Notes: a model not told the origin generated them from the sequence alone. A stretch of DNA of 64,000 nt from Methylobacterium sp. 2A (GCF_009806555.1 NZ_VUOK01000034.1:124001-188000); one strand, 5' to 3'; shown: positions 19,206 through 29,019, counted from the stretch's first letter. A program made the numbers and translations.

Positions 19206-19484
19206 TCACGGCACGATCCACAGGCACCGCCCGGCGCCCGCGATCGTCATGCACTCGTAGGGCGCGCCGCCGATCAAAGCCCGCTGCTCAACAGAACCGA
19301 TCGTCTGTCGGTCGATACTGCGGCAGCCAGTCTCACCCGCCGCGCGGCCCGAGCCCGGCGTCGCGTCGATCCGACGGGCGGCCAACAGGGTGTCGCAGGC
19401 GATCGCCGTCGCGCGATCCTGGGCGATGGCGGATCCCGTCCAGACGGCTGCGGAAAGGATCACCAGACCGGTTCGGAACATCAT
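19206..19484 (-). CDS. Secreted small hypothetical protein
   Basis: About 92 aa with a clear signal peptide (FRTGLVILSAAVWTGSAIAQ, cut near AIA-Q) and several Cys in the mature part (IACDTLL, TGCRSID, YECMTIA, GRCLWIV), suggesting two disulfides in the periplasm. Function unknown. Two adjacent ATG codons at 19484 and 19481 could each start it. Confidence 0.55.
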   Translation of the reverse strand: MMFRTGLVILSAAVWTGSAIAQDRATAIACDTLLAARRIDATPGSGRAAGETGCRSIDRQTIGSVEQRALIGGAPYECMTIAGAGRCLWIVP

Positions 19485-19586
19485 CGCGCGACCTCGCCCC
19501 GTCAGCCGCACGGACAGGGCTGAGCCACAGACCGTCGCCAACGCCGGATACGGCGCGCGGGTTTCCGGGCAGAGGCCTTACATGCG

Positions 19587-19614
19587 ACGACGCCCGCCGG
19601 GGGGCGGGCGTCGT
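19587..19614. terminator. Hairpin between small genes
   Basis: ACGACGCCCGCC and GGCGGGCGTCGT form a perfect 12-bp stem with a 4-nt loop, 35 nt past the stop of the DUF6481 gene on the minus strand. No strong T-run follows on either side. Confidence 0.55.
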
Positions 19615-19648
19615 TCCGTCGTGACGAATGAACGAACGTCGCGTCCGC

Positions 19649-20029
19649 TCAGCGCTTGACCTTCACCTTGGCCTTGCGCGCGGCGTAACGGGCATCGCGC
19701 TGGGCCTTCTTGGCAGCGAGTTCGGCGGACTTGCGCTCCTGCGCGGCGGCGAGCTCGGCGGCTTCGCGGGCGAGCTGGGCCGCCAGTTCCGCTTCCTCGC
19801 GCTGACGCTTCTCCTCGGCGGCCTTCAGCTCCGCGGCGATGCGCGCGGCCTCCCGTTCCCGGGCCCGCTCCTCGCGCGCCTTGGCGATCTCGGCCCGGGC
19901 CTTGGCCTTGGCGATCACTTCCGGATCGTCGGCCGCGGGTCGCGCCTTGAACTTGGCCAGCAGGGCGGCCTTGGCATTCTGAGAGTTTTGGCGGCGGTCG
20001 TCGAAATTTCTGTAGTCGAATGCGCTCAT
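19649..20029 (-). CDS. DUF6481 family protein
   Basis: About 126 aa, almost entirely charged helix: N-terminal FDYRNFDDRRQNSQNAKAALL, then a long Ala/Glu/Arg/Lys coiled coil (residues about 40-115) and a basic end. This matches the DUF6481 proteins of Hyphomicrobiales, of unknown role; the heptad-like pattern suggests a structural or nucleic-acid-associated protein. ATG at 20029 with GAAAGG just upstream. Confidence 0.75.
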   Translation of the reverse strand: MSAFDYRNFDDRRQNSQNAKAALLAKFKARPAADDPEVIAKAKARAEIAKAREERAREREAARIAAELKAAEEKRQREEAELAAQLAREAAELAAAQERKSAELAAKKAQRDARYAARKAKVKVKR

Positions 20030-20840
20030 CTGGCCTTTCTCAGTTCGGTATGTTGGGCGTCTTGCAGGAACATCCGGCTATGCCGGCAAGGGACCTCGAT
20101 CTGCAGATTCCGACGCCGTCCCCGGACCCCAGAACCGTGCCGACCCATCGGCGAAACCGATGGTTCGACCCGAGCGCTCGGTGTGCGCCGGAGCGCTCGG
20201 GTCGAACCAAGGTTTGAAAAACGGTAAGCCCTTACCCGGAGCTCCGTCGGAGATGCAATCGTTGGAGCACGCTCAACCCGTCGACGCAGCGACAATCCAC
20301 ATCGTCTCTGTAAGAGTTTCATCCGGCGGTGCAGAAAAACATCAAACGACGGCCGCGGTGAGTAGATCACCGGGAGAAGGCCAAGAGCGTGTCTCGCCGG
20401 TCAGAGATATGTCGCGCGCAACGCGGTGGCAAGGTGGCCGACCTGGACTGACCGTATAGCCGGGGATGCACGCAGGCGCGCAGCGATGCGGTCCATCGAG
20501 AGACGTGGTCAACGCCCCTCATGGTCGAAGATCTGCAAAAACGGACACATTCAACATTCGCAACCCTGATTTGCGTCCATCACAATTTAGATCTTAAGGT
20601 GATTCGGCCGGCGTCCCAGAATCTTCGGCTCTCCTCGACACCAGGCGCTCGGCCGTCGGGGCGGTGGCTCCGGATCGGGCAGCCTATGAACCGTGCCGCG
20701 AGGCCCTACAGGATACCGCGCGCGCAGGTCGGCGCCGCCTTGCACAATAAACGGGCACTCCACCGGCGGAATCGAACCGGTGGCATGAGGCCTGATTTTT
20801 GAATCCCGATTGCCCATTCCGCGCAGACGAGAGGATCGCA
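20030..20840. other. Long intergenic region with inverted repeats
   Basis: About 810 nt without a convincing gene between the DUF6481 gene (minus) and atzG (plus). It contains the 19-bp inverted repeat at 20161-20209. A second small hairpin (CCACCGG at 20760-20766 with CCGGTGG at 20777-20783) is followed by CTGATTTTTG in the leader of atzG. The segment 20500-20640 is relatively A+T-rich and could hold the promoter of the atz/transport unit. Confidence 0.5.
20154..20215. repeat. 19-bp perfect inverted repeat with outer arms
   Basis: TGGTTCGACCCGAGCGCTC at 20161-20179 is repeated as its exact reverse complement at 20191-20209 around an 11-nt loop. Outer AAACC (20154-20158) and GGTTT (20211-20215) extend the pairing after a small mismatch. 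No T-run follows. It could be a bidirectional terminator, a protein-binding site or a remnant of a small mobile element. Confidence 0.75.
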
Positions 20841-21035
20841 ATGGCCGAAACCGCCCCCGTGTTCGAGCCCGAGCCCTACATCACCGCCACTGCGCCGCTC
20901 CTCGGCCTCGCGATCGACGCGGCGTGGACCAGCTCGGTCGCGGCCAATCTGCGCGTTCTCGCAGCGGCGGCGGCTCTGCTCGCCGAATCCCCGCTGCCCG
21001 AACTGGTCGAAGCGGCACCACGATTCGAAGCATGA
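20841..21035 (+). CDS. atzG: AtzG-like small subunit
   Basis: 64-aa helical protein directly upstream of the AtzE-type amidase. In cyanuric-acid degraders, AtzG is a GatC-like small partner that holds AtzE in an active heterotetramer. Seen here: MAETAPVFEPEPYI, then a helix with WTSSVAANLRVLAAAAALL and the tail [14 protein letters not shown]. The stop overlaps the amidase start as ATGA, which supports a stoichiometric complex. The assignment rests on size, position and pattern; with so short a protein, annotation as DUF4089 is equivalent. Confidence 0.75.
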   Translation: MAETAPVFEPEPYITATAPLLGLAIDAAWTSSVAANLRVLAAAAALLAESPLPELVEAAPRFEA

Positions 21036-22426
21036 GCGCGTTGCCGACGGGTGCGGCCTCGATCGCCGCCGCGGTCGCGGATCGGCGCTGCAGCGCGCGC
21101 AGCGTGATCACGCAAACCCTCGAACGGATCGAACGGGCGGATGGCCGCGTCAACGCCTTCACGGACGTGCTCGCCACGCGCGCCCTGGCCCGGGCCGACG
21201 CCCTCGACGCCGCTCTCCGAGAGGGCGCTGCGTCGCGCCCGCTCGCCGGCGTGCCCTTCGCGGTCAAGAACCTGATCGATATCGAAGGCCTGCCCACCCG
21301 GGCGGGCGCGAAGATCAACCGCGAACATCCCCCGGCCCGGCGGGACGGTGCGCTCGTGCGGCGACTCGAAGCGGCCGGGGCGATCCTCGTCGGCGGCCTC
21401 AACATGGGCGAATACGCCTACGACTTCACCGGCGAGAACGTCCACGACGGGGACGCCCACAATCCGCATGCCCTGGATCACATGACCGGCGGCTCGTCCG
21501 GCGGGTCCGGCGCCGCGCTCGCCGCCGGGATGGTGCCGCTGACGCTGGGCTCGGACACGAATGGCTCGATCCGGGTGCCCGCCGCCTTCTGCGGCTGCTT
21601 CGGGCTGAAGCCGACCTATGGGCGGCTCAGCCGGGCCGGAAGTTTTCCGTTCGTCGGCAGCCTCGACCATCTCGGCCCCCTGGCGCGCAGCGTCACCGAT
21701 CTGACCCTGGCCTACGACGCCATGCAGGGTCCCGACCCGGATGATCCCGTGGCGACGACCCGCGCGCCGGAGCCGGTCCTGCCGGGCCTGGACTGCGGCA
21801 TCGGCGGCCTGCGGATCGCGGTGGCGGGCGGCTATTTTGCCCGGGGCGGCGATCCGGACGCCTTCGCGGCGGTGGCGCGCGTCGCGGAGGCGCTCGGCGC
21901 TCAACGGACCGTCGAGCTGCCGGAGGCCCACCGCGCCCGGGCGGCCGCCTACCTCATCACCGCCGCCGAGGGCGCGACGCTGCACCTCGACCGTCTGCGC
22001 ACCCGGCCAGGGGATTTCGACCCGGCGGTGCGGGACCGGCTGATCGCCGGCGCGATGATCCCGGCGCCCTTCGTCGAGCGGGCGCAGCGCTTCCGCCGCT
22101 GGTATCGCGACGCGGTGCTCGACCTGTTCGGCAGCGTCGACGTGATCCTGGCGCCCGCCACGCCCTGCCGGGCGCCGAAGGGCGGCCAGACCCACTTCGT
22201 CCTCGACGGCGTGAGCCTGCCGGTGCGCGCCAATATCGGCGTGTTCACGCAGCCGATCTCGTTCATCGGCCTGCCGGTGGTCGCCGCGCCGGTCTGGCTC
22301 GATGACGGGCTGCCGCTGGGGGTCCAGGTGATCGCCGCGCCCTGGCGGGAGGATCTCGCCCTGCGCGTCGCCCGCCACCTCGAACGGACCGGCATCTGCA
22401 CGGCGCGCGTCGCGGAGCTGACCTGA
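21032..22426 (+). CDS. atzE: AtzE-type amidase (amidase-signature hydrolase)
   Basis: Amidase-signature enzyme of about 464 aa, cytosolic. The Ser-cisSer-Lys triad is seen as Lys in [11 protein letters not shown], Ser in [12 protein letters not shown] and Ser in [17 protein letters not shown]. Residues such as [18 protein letters not shown] and the neighbouring atzG and atzH fit AtzE, 1-carboxybiuret hydrolase, rather than GatA. AtzD and AtzF are not in the window, so the true substrate may be another urea- or oxalurate-like amide. Coupled to atzG (ATGA) and to the next gene (TGATG). Confidence 0.85.
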   Translation: MSALPTGAASIAAAVADRRCSARSVITQTLERIERADGRVNAFTDVLATRALARADALDAALREGAASRPLAGVPFAVKNLIDIEGLPTRAGAKINREHPPARRDGALVRRLEAAGAILVGGLNMGEYAYDFTGENVHDGDAHNPHALDHMTGGSSGGSGAALAAGMVPLTLGSDTNGSIRVPAAFCGCFGLKPTYGRLSRAGSFPFVGSLDHLGPLARSVTDLTLAYDAMQGPDPDDPVATTRAPEPVLPGLDCGIGGLRIAVAGGYFARGGDPDAFAAVARVAEALGAQRTVELPEAHRARAAAYLITAAEGATLHLDRLRTRPGDFDPAVRDRLIAGAMIPAPFVERAQRFRRWYRDAVLDLFGSVDVILAPATPCRAPKGGQTHFVLDGVSLPVRANIGVFTQPISFIGLPVVAAPVWLDDGLPLGVQVIAAPWREDLALRVARHLERTGICTARVAELT

Positions 22427-22809
22427 TGGTGATCGACGATCCCGCCGTGAAGGCCGAGGTCGAGGCCGCGTTCCGGGCCTACGAGACGGCGCTCACCACC
22501 AACGACGTCCCGACCCTGGAGGCCTTGTTCCGGGACGATCCGCGGACCATCCGGTACGGCATCGGCGAGAACCTCTACGGGATGGACGCGATCCGCGCCT
22601 TCCGCCGCGCCCGCTCGCCTGCGGGCCTGGAGCGCACCCTGGCGCAGACGCAGATCACCACCTACGGGCGAGACTTCGCAACCGCGATGACGCTGTTCAC
22701 CCGCGCCACCGCCCCCGGAAAGATCGGCCGCCAGAGCCAGACCTGGATGCGCTTCCCCGACGGCTGGCGGGTGGTGGCCGCGCATGTGAGCCTGATCGAC
22801 GCCGAATAG
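22426..22809 (+). CDS. AtzH/HpxZ-like protein (DUF3225)
   Basis: 127-aa SnoaL/NTF2-like protein. Diagnostic stretches: AFRAYETALTTNDVPTLEAL, RYGIGENLYGMDAI and the Arg-rich FRRARSPAGLERTL. AtzH converts 1,3-dicarboxyurea to allophanate in cyanurate breakdown; HpxZ is the relative next to oxalurate amidohydrolase. Its start shares one base with the amidase stop (TGATG), so all three genes form one translational unit. Which of the two pathways applies is undecided. Confidence 0.8.
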   Translation: MVIDDPAVKAEVEAAFRAYETALTTNDVPTLEALFRDDPRTIRYGIGENLYGMDAIRAFRRARSPAGLERTLAQTQITTYGRDFATAMTLFTRATAPGKIGRQSQTWMRFPDGWRVVAAHVSLIDAE

Positions 22810-23182
22810 CGCTGCGCAGCTCTCTCAAGGTCTTAGGGGAGACGGACGGCATCGCATGGGGCCGGTTCCACGCGCGGCCCCTTTCCCGGGCGCATGCAGC
22901 GCCAGCGGAATGCGACCCGGGAGCCAGCACAAGACTCCGCGAAGCGTCGATCTGCTGCAACCTGTGCCGCTGGCGCGGCACTTCTTGTGCTGGGTCCCGG
23001 ATCAGGTTCCGCTGACGCTCCACCTGTCCGGGAAAGGGCGCGTCAGGTGCCCAGATGTTCGGCCCTATACCTCGGAAGGGCTGGGCCAGCGCGGGTCGCG
23101 GGGCGACTGGCCGCCGGCTTGCATACGGTCGAGCGTATGCCGAGCCCGACTGGCCCGGACCCACGCGAGTACCCGATCCAAG
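22810..23182. other. Intergenic region before binding-protein gene
   Basis: About 370 nt between the AtzH-like gene and the ABC binding-protein gene. An in-frame extension upstream of 23183 exists but has no signal-peptide character and poor codon bias, so it is treated as leader. It probably holds a promoter for the transporter; no defined operator was recognised. Confidence 0.4.
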
Positions 23183-24805
23183 ATGTTGTCCCGTTTGAGA
23201 AAATTCGGCGCCCGTGCGGCGCTGGCCGGCGCCCTGGCGCTCTCCGCGAGCTCTGCCGCCCGCGCGCAGGGGACGCTGCGGATCGGCATGACCGCCTCCG
23301 ACATTCCGCTGACCACCGGCCAGACCGACAATGGCGGCGAGGGCATGCGCTTCCTCGGCTACACGGTCTATGACGGGCTCATCAATTGGGACCTGTCGAG
23401 CGCGGAACTGGCCTCCGACCTCGTGCCGGGTCTCGCCACCAGCTGGAGCGTCGATCCGAACGACAAGACCAAGTGGACCTTCAAGCTCCGGCCCGGCGTG
23501 AAATTCCACGACGGCTCGGACTTCACCGCCGACGCGGTGGTCTGGAACCTCGACAAGCTCCTGAAGTCGGACGCGCCGCAATACGATCCGCGCCAGTCGG
23601 CGCAGGGCAAGACCCGCATCCCGGCGGTGGCGAGCTACCGGGCGGTCGATCCGATGACCGTCGAGATCACCACCAAGGCCCCCGACGCGACGCTGCCCTA
23701 CCAGATCGCCTGGATCATGATGTCGTCGCCGGCCCAATGGGAGAAGGTCGGCAAATCCTGGGACGCCTTCGCCAAGCAGCCTTCGGGCACCGGCCCGTGG
23801 AAGCTGACCCTGTTCGCCCCGCGCGAACGCGCCGAGATGGTCCCGTTCAAGGAATACTGGGACAAGGACCGGGTGCCGAAGCTCGACAAGCTCGTGCTGA
23901 TCCCGCTGCCGGAAGCCAATGCCCGCACCGCCGCGCTCCGCTCCGGGCAGGTGGACTGGATCGAGGCGCCCGCACCCGACTCGGTGGAATCGCTCAAGAG
24001 CGCCGGCTTCACCATCGTCACCAACGCCTATCCGCATAACTGGACGTGGCACCTGTCGCGGGTCGAGGGCTCGCCCTGGAACGACATCCGGGTGCGCAAG
24101 GCGGCGAACCTCGCCATCGACCGCGAGGGGCTGAAGGAGTTGCTCGGCGGCCTCGCCATCCCCGCCAAGGGCTTCATGCCGCCCGGCCACCAATGGTTCG
24201 GCCATCCGACCTTCGACATCAAGTACGATCCGGAGGCCGCCAAGAAGCTGCTCGCGGAAGCCGGCTACAGCCCGGCCAAGCCCCTGAAGCTGAAGGTCGC
24301 GATCTCGGCCTCGGGCTCGGGCCAGATGCAGCCGCTGCCGATGAACGAGTTCATCCAGCAGAACCTCGCCGATGTGGGCATCCAGGTCGATTACGAGGTG
24401 GTCGAGTGGAACACGCTGATCAACATCTGGCGGGCCGGCGCCAAGGCCGACATCTCCCGCGGCGTCTCGGCGATCAACTACTCGTACTTCATCCAGGACC
24501 CGTTCACCGGCTTCATCCGCCACCTGCAGTGCAACCTCGCCCCGCCGAACGGCACGAACTGGGGTTATTACTGCGACCCGGCGATGGACAAGCTGTTCGA
24601 TCAGGTCCGCAACACCTTCGACAAGGCCGAGCAGACGAAGGTGCTGCAGAAGATCCACGAGAAGTACGTTGACGACGCGCTGTTCGTCATGATCACCCAC
24701 GACGTGAACCCGCGGGCGATGAGCCCGAAGGTGAAGGGCTTCGTCCAGGCGCAGAACTGGTTCCAGGACTTTTCGAAGATCACCATCGCGACGGCAGCGC
24801 GGTAG
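23183..24805 (+). CDS. ABC transporter substrate-binding protein, dipeptide type
   Basis: Periplasmic solute receptor of about 540 aa (SBP family 5). Signal peptide: basic MLSRLRKFGARAALAGALAL followed by SASSAARAQ. The mature part shows the family block WTFKLRPGVKFHDGSDFTADAVVWNLDK and SGTGPWKLTLF, then REAL-like RVRKAANLAIDRE. Ligands in this family range from di/oligopeptides to opines, glutathione and nickel; next to an amide-hydrolase cluster, a small N-rich amide is a reasonable inference. The ATG at 23183 is chosen to start the signal peptide. A stable palindrome follows before the permease genes. Confidence 0.9.
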   Translation: MLSRLRKFGARAALAGALALSASSAARAQGTLRIGMTASDIPLTTGQTDNGGEGMRFLGYTVYDGLINWDLSSAELASDLVPGLATSWSVDPNDKTKWTFKLRPGVKFHDGSDFTADAVVWNLDKLLKSDAPQYDPRQSAQGKTRIPAVASYRAVDPMTVEITTKAPDATLPYQIAWIMMSSPAQWEKVGKSWDAFAKQPSGTGPWKLTLFAPRERAEMVPFKEYWDKDRVPKLDKLVLIPLPEANARTAALRSGQVDWIEAPAPDSVESLKSAGFTIVTNAYPHNWTWHLSRVEGSPWNDIRVRKAANLAIDREGLKELLGGLAIPAKGFMPPGHQWFGHPTFDIKYDPEAAKKLLAEAGYSPAKPLKLKVAISASGSGQMQPLPMNEFIQQNLADVGIQVDYEVVEWNTLINIWRAGAKADISRGVSAINYSYFIQDPFTGFIRHLQCNLAPPNGTNWGYYCDPAMDKLFDQVRNTFDKAEQTKVLQKIHEKYVDDALFVMITHDVNPRAMSPKVKGFVQAQNWFQDFSKITIATAAR

Positions 24806-24817
24806 CGCCGCAACCTT

Positions 24818-24991
24818 AACCCTCCCCCCTCTGCGGGGGAGGGTGCCCCGCGCATGCGGGGCGGGAGAGGGGAGCCCGGGTTCAGGAAAGAGCGGAGCAG
24901 GTTTGAAGGCCAGCGGCCCATCCTGCACCGTCGCTCCCCTCTCCCGACCCCCTTCGGGGGCCACCCTCCCCCGCAGAGGGGGGAGGGGGTT
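24818..24991. repeat. Palindromic repeat element inside ABC operon
   Basis: About 174 nt. Outer arms of about 28 nt (starting ACCCTCCCCCCTCTGCGGGG, and its reverse complement near 24961-24991) enclose further pairing: CCCCGC-GCATGC-GGGG near 24846-24861, GGGAGAGGGGAGC with GCTCCCCTCTCCC, and GACCCCCTTCGGGGG. It resembles a REP/BIME-like extragenic palindrome. Lying between the binding-protein and permease genes, its RNA could stabilise the upstream message or reduce read-through, raising receptor over permease. Related hairpins occur near 38090 and 61530. Confidence 0.8.
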
Positions 24992-25026
24992 CAGCGGCGA
25001 CGACATCGTATTCGATCACAAGGCCA

Positions 25027-25983
25027 ATGATGCTCCTCTACACCCTCAAACGACTGGTCTACGCGACGCCCGTGGCGTTCGGAGTCAGCGTGGTCTGCTT
25101 TCTCCTGGTCCACCTCGCGCCGGGCGATCCGCTGAGCGCGATCCTGCCGGTCGACGCCACCCAGTCCATGATCGACGAGATGCGCGCCGCCTACGGCTTC
25201 GATAAGCCGCTGCCGGTCCAGTACCTGATCTGGCTCTGGCACGTGCTGCACGGCGATCTCGGCATCTCGATCGCCACCGGCCGTCCGGTGCTCGGCGAGG
25301 TCAGCCGCGCGGTGGTGAATTCGCTGATCCTCGCCGCGGTGGCGACCGTGATCGGCTTCACCTTCGGTACGCTGTTCGGCTTCGTGGCGGGCTATCACCG
25401 CAACTCGCTGGCCGACCGGGCGGCCTCGGCCCTCTCGGTCTTCGGGGTGAGCGTGCCCCATTACTGGCTCGGCATGGTGCTGGTGATCGTGTTCTCGGCC
25501 ACCCTCGGCTGGCTGCCGCCCACCGGCGCCGGGCCGGACGGCTCCGGCAACTGGCGGCCCGATTTCGACCACCTGCGCTACCTGATCCTGCCGGCGGTCA
25601 CGATGTCGGTGATCCCGATGGGAATCATCGCCCGCACGGTCCGGGCGCTGGTGGCCGACATCCTGTCTCAGGACTTCGTCGAGGCCCTGCGCGCCAAGGG
25701 CATGGATGAGCGCGGCGTGTTCCGGCACGTGGTCCGCAACGCCGCCCCGACCGCGCTCGCCATCATGGGCCTGCAGCTCGGCTACCTGCTCGGCGGCTCG
25801 ATCCTGGTCGAGACCGTGTTCGCGTGGCCGGGCACCGGCTTCCTCCTCAACGCCGCGATCTTCCAGCGCGACCTGCCCCTGCTCCAGGGCTCGATCCTCG
25901 TGCTGGCGATGTTCTTCGTGCTCCTCAACCTCCTGGTGGACGTGATGCAGACCGCCCTCGACCCGCGCATCGAGCGCGCCTGA
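25027..25983 (+). CDS. ABC transporter permease, DppB type
   Basis: Inner-membrane permease of about 318 aa with six predicted helices. The N-terminus MLLYTLKRLVYATPVAFGVS and the block HLAPGDP are typical of DppB/OppB proteins. The coupling EAA loop is seen as DFVEALRAKGMDERGVFRHVVRNA. The gene follows the palindromic element and is 14 nt from the second permease gene. It forms the pore with the next protein. Confidence 0.92.
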   Translation: MMLLYTLKRLVYATPVAFGVSVVCFLLVHLAPGDPLSAILPVDATQSMIDEMRAAYGFDKPLPVQYLIWLWHVLHGDLGISIATGRPVLGEVSRAVVNSLILAAVATVIGFTFGTLFGFVAGYHRNSLADRAASALSVFGVSVPHYWLGMVLVIVFSATLGWLPPTGAGPDGSGNWRPDFDHLRYLILPAVTMSVIPMGIIARTVRALVADILSQDFVEALRAKGMDERGVFRHVVRNAAPTALAIMGLQLGYLLGGSILVETVFAWPGTGFLLNAAIFQRDLPLLQGSILVLAMFFVLLNLLVDVMQTALDPRIERA

Positions 25984-25997
25984 GCCGGAGCCCGATC

Positions 25998-26933
25998 ATG
26001 ACAGCTCCCGTCACCGCGGCCTCCGTCGCCCTCGACGGCGGCGTGCTCGCCGCCGAGGACGCCGCCCACGGCGCTGAGGCCGCCTTCGTCCCCTCGCGCG
26101 GCTTCTGGGGCCATGTCGGCCACCGGCTGGTGCGCGATCCCGTCGCCATGGGCGCGGGCGCCGTGATCCTGCTGGTCGTGCTGATCGCGATCCTGTCGCC
26201 CTGGATCACCCCGATGGATCCCTACAAGGGCTCCATGCTGCGCCGGCTCAAGCATGTCGGCGACGCCACCTACTGGCTCGGCTCCGACGAACTCGGCCGC
26301 GACATGATCAGCCGGCTGATGCTGGGCTCGCGGCTGTCGCTGTTCATCGGCGTCACCCCGGTGCTGATCGCCTTCGTGATCGGCTCCGGCATCGGGATCC
26401 TGGCCGGCTATGTCGGCGGCTGGACCAACACGATCCTGATGCGCACCATCGACGTGTTTTTTGCGTTTCCCTCCGTCCTTCTCGCGATCGCATTGTCGGG
26501 GGCGCTCGGCGCCGGCATCTTCAATTCGATCGTGTCGCTGACCTGCGTGTTCGTGCCCCAGATCGCCCGGGTGGCCGAGAGCGTCACCACGGGCATCCGC
26601 CGCCGCGACTACATCGACGCCGCCAAGCTCTCGGGGGCCTCGGCGCTGACGATCATGCGCGTGCAGGTGCTCGGCAACGTGGTCGGCCCGATCTTCGTCT
26701 ATTCGACCAGCCTGATCTCGGTCTCGATGATCCTGGCCTCGGGCCTCTCGTTCCTCGGCCTCGGCGTCCGGCCGCCGGAGCCGGAGTGGGGCCTGATGCT
26801 CAACACCCTGCGCACCGCGATCTACGTCAATCCGGTCGTCGCCGCGCTTCCGGGCGTGTGCATCTTCATCGTCTCGATCGCCTTCAACCTGTTCTCGGAC
26901 GGCCTGCGCGCCGCCATGGAGATTCGCCAGTGA
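25998..26933 (+). CDS. ABC transporter permease, DppC type
   Basis: Second permease, about 311 aa. An N-terminal cytosolic extension of about 45 residues precedes the first helix ([15 protein letters not shown]), as in DppC/OppC. The family motif [21 protein letters not shown] is clear, and the EAA loop is [24 protein letters not shown]. Its stop overlaps the next start as GTGA. Confidence 0.92.
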   Translation: MTAPVTAASVALDGGVLAAEDAAHGAEAAFVPSRGFWGHVGHRLVRDPVAMGAGAVILLVVLIAILSPWITPMDPYKGSMLRRLKHVGDATYWLGSDELGRDMISRLMLGSRLSLFIGVTPVLIAFVIGSGIGILAGYVGGWTNTILMRTIDVFFAFPSVLLAIALSGALGAGIFNSIVSLTCVFVPQIARVAESVTTGIRRRDYIDAAKLSGASALTIMRVQVLGNVVGPIFVYSTSLISVSMILASGLSFLGLGVRPPEPEWGLMLNTLRTAIYVNPVVAALPGVCIFIVSIAFNLFSDGLRAAMEIRQ

Positions 26934-27985
26934 GCGTCATCCCGGACGCCCCCGACCCGTTCGCCCGCGACCGCGGCGGACCCGCCCAGCCGCTCCTGTC
27001 GGTCTCAGGGCTGATCAAGCACTTCCCGGTCCGCAAGGCCGGGGGCAAGAAACAGGTGGTGCGCGCCGTCGACGGCGTCGATTTCGACGTCCTGAAGGGC
27101 GAGACGCTGGGCATCGTCGGCGAATCCGGCTGCGGCAAGTCCACCACCGCCAAGCTGCTGATGGGCCTGATCGCGCGCGATTCCGGCCAGATGCTCTACG
27201 ACGGCCAGGCGATCGGCGAGCGCGCCATGCCGTGGCGGTCCTATCGCCGTCAGGTCCAGATGGTGTTCCAGGACAGCTACGCGTCGCTCAACCCGCGCAT
27301 GACGGTGGAGCAGTCGATCGCCTTCGGCCCGAAGGTCAACGGCGTTCCGGGCCGGGAGGCGGTGGAGCGCGCCCGCGCTCTGCTGGCGCGGGTCGGCCTG
27401 GAGCCGAAGCGCTTCGCCGGCCGCTACCCGCACGAGATCTCCGGCGGCCAGCGCCAGCGGGTCAACATCGCCCGGTCCCTCGCCCTGGAGCCGCGGCTGG
27501 TGCTCCTCGACGAGGCGGTCTCCGCGCTCGACAAGTCGGTAGAGGCACAGGTTCTGAACCTCCTCCTCGACCTCAAGGCCGAGTTCGGCCTGACCTACAT
27601 CTTCATCAGCCACGACCTGAACGTCGTGCGCTTCATCTCCGACCGGGTGATGGTGATGTATCTCGGCCGCGTCTCCGAGATCGGACCGTCCGACACGGTG
27701 CTCGACGCGCCGGCCCATCCCTATACCGAAGCGCTGCTCGCCTCGATGCCGTCCCTCGATCCCGACAACCGCACGCAGGCCGCGCTGTTGCAGGGCGACC
27801 CGCCGAACCCGATCGATCCGCCCCCGGGCTGCCGCTTCCACCCGCGCTGCGCCCTCGCGGAGGGTGTCTGCGCCGGGACCGAGCCGCCGCTCGACGCCAT
27901 CCGGCCGCTGCACCGGGTCGCCTGCCTCGCCCGGCAGCCCGGCTCCGGCCATTCCGCGGCGCCCGCAGAGGCGCTCGCCGCATGA
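26930..27985 (+). CDS. ABC transporter ATPase, DppF type
   Basis: Cytosolic ATPase, about 351 aa. Walker A is GESGCGKST, the Q-loop region [15 protein letters not shown], the signature ISGGQRQR, Walker [15 protein letters not shown] and the switch His in FISHDLNVV. The C-terminal oligopeptide-transporter extension has the Cys-rich [15 protein letters not shown]. Note [10 protein letters not shown] where LLDEPTSALD is usual. GTG start overlaps the permease stop. Pairs with the next ATPase. Confidence 0.92.
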   Translation: MSVIPDAPDPFARDRGGPAQPLLSVSGLIKHFPVRKAGGKKQVVRAVDGVDFDVLKGETLGIVGESGCGKSTTAKLLMGLIARDSGQMLYDGQAIGERAMPWRSYRRQVQMVFQDSYASLNPRMTVEQSIAFGPKVNGVPGREAVERARALLARVGLEPKRFAGRYPHEISGGQRQRVNIARSLALEPRLVLLDEAVSALDKSVEAQVLNLLLDLKAEFGLTYIFISHDLNVVRFISDRVMVMYLGRVSEIGPSDTVLDAPAHPYTEALLASMPSLDPDNRTQAALLQGDPPNPIDPPPGCRFHPRCALAEGVCAGTEPPLDAIRPLHRVACLARQPGSGHSAAPAEALAA

Positions 27986-29019
27986 GCACGAAGCTGTCAT
28001 CCTCTGAACCCGCCGTCACCCTCAAGGACCTGCGCGTCGCCTTCGGCAAGGTGCAGGTGGTCGACGGCGTCGACCTGACTCTGGAGCGCGGGCAGGCGCT
28101 GGCGCTGATCGGTGAATCCGGTTCCGGCAAGAGCGTCACGCTCCGCGCGATCCTGCGCCTGTTTCCGGAAGGGCGCAGCCGGATCGAGGGCACGATCCGG
28201 GCGGCCGGCCAGGACGTGCAGGCCCTGACCAAGCGCCAGCTCGCCAATTTCCGCGGCGGCGACGTCTCGATGATCTTCCAGGAGCCGCTTCTGGCCTTCG
28301 ACCCGGTCTACACGGTCGGCCGGCAGATCACCGAGGCGATCCTGCGCCACGAGACCATCTCCAAGGACGAGGCCCGCAAGCGGGCGCTTGCCCTGTTCGA
28401 GCGGGTGCGGATCCCGAGCCCGGAGCGGCGCCTCGACAACTACCCGCACGAGATGTCGGGCGGCATGCGCCAGCGCGCCATGATCGCCCTGGCGCTGGCC
28501 TGCCGGCCGCAGGTTCTCCTCGCCGACGAGCCGACCACGGCGCTCGACGCCACGGTTCAGATCCAAGTCCTGCTGCTGCTGCGCGAGTTGCAACGCGACC
28601 TCGGCCTGTCGATCGTCATCGTCACGCACGATCTCGGCGCGGCCGTTGAGGTCGCCGACCGGATCGCCGTGATGTACGCGGGCAAGATCGTCGAGACCGG
28701 CACCGCCCATCAGGTGGTTCTCAACCCGCACCATCCCTACACGATCGGCCTGCTGCGCAGCCGGGCCGAGGGTGCGCTCGCCAAGGGCTCCCGGCTCCAG
28801 ACCATCCCGGGCAGCCCGCCCGATCTCGCCAACCGGCCGCCGGGCTGCCCGTTCGCACCGCGCTGCTTCCTGGCGGAAGAACGCTGCCGCCGGGAGATGC
28901 CGCCGGTCGCCGAGATCGGCCCCGGCCACCGCGTCGCCTGCTGGCGGACCGAGGAGGCCTCGGCCGCCTATCGCGCCGGCCCGACGCCGGTGCGCGCCGC
29001 CGAGCCGATCCCGGCCTGA
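27982..29019 (+). CDS. ABC transporter ATPase, DppD type
   Basis: Second ATPase, about 345 aa. Walker [11 protein letters not shown]-loop [15 protein letters not shown], signature [12 protein letters not shown], Walker [16 protein letters not shown], switch His IVTHDLGAA. The C-terminal Cys block ([15 protein letters not shown]) marks the OppD/DppD group, where it can hold an iron-sulfur cluster. ATGA overlap with the upstream ATPase gene. In most dpp operons the D-type ATPase precedes the F-type; here the order is F then D. Confidence 0.92.
   Translation: MSTKLSSSEPAVTLKDLRVAFGKVQVVDGVDLTLERGQALALIGESGSGKSVTLRAILRLFPEGRSRIEGTIRAAGQDVQALTKRQLANFRGGDVSMIFQEPLLAFDPVYTVGRQITEAILRHETISKDEARKRALALFERVRIPSPERRLDNYPHEMSGGMRQRAMIALALACRPQVLLADEPTTALDATVQIQVLLLLRELQRDLGLSIVIVTHDLGAAVEVADRIAVMYAGKIVETGTAHQVVLNPHHPYTIGLLRSRAEGALAKGSRLQTIPGSPPDLANRPPGCPFAPRCFLAEERCRREMPPVAEIGPGHRVACWRTEEASAAYRAGPTPVRAAEPIPA

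Noticed and set aside
20740..20800. tRNA-like sequence (GGAATCGAACCGG)
   Set aside because: It resembles an antisense T-arm, but no matching acceptor, D or anticodon stems are found on either strand.
20521..20802. 93-codon plus-strand frame in the intergenic gap
   Set aside because: No ribosome-binding site, no codon bias, no motif; the region looks non-coding.
22697..25006. 769-codon open frame on the minus strand
   Set aside because: It is antisense to the AtzH-like and binding-protein genes, is Arg/His/Gly-rich as expected from reversed GC-rich codons, and shows no family motif.
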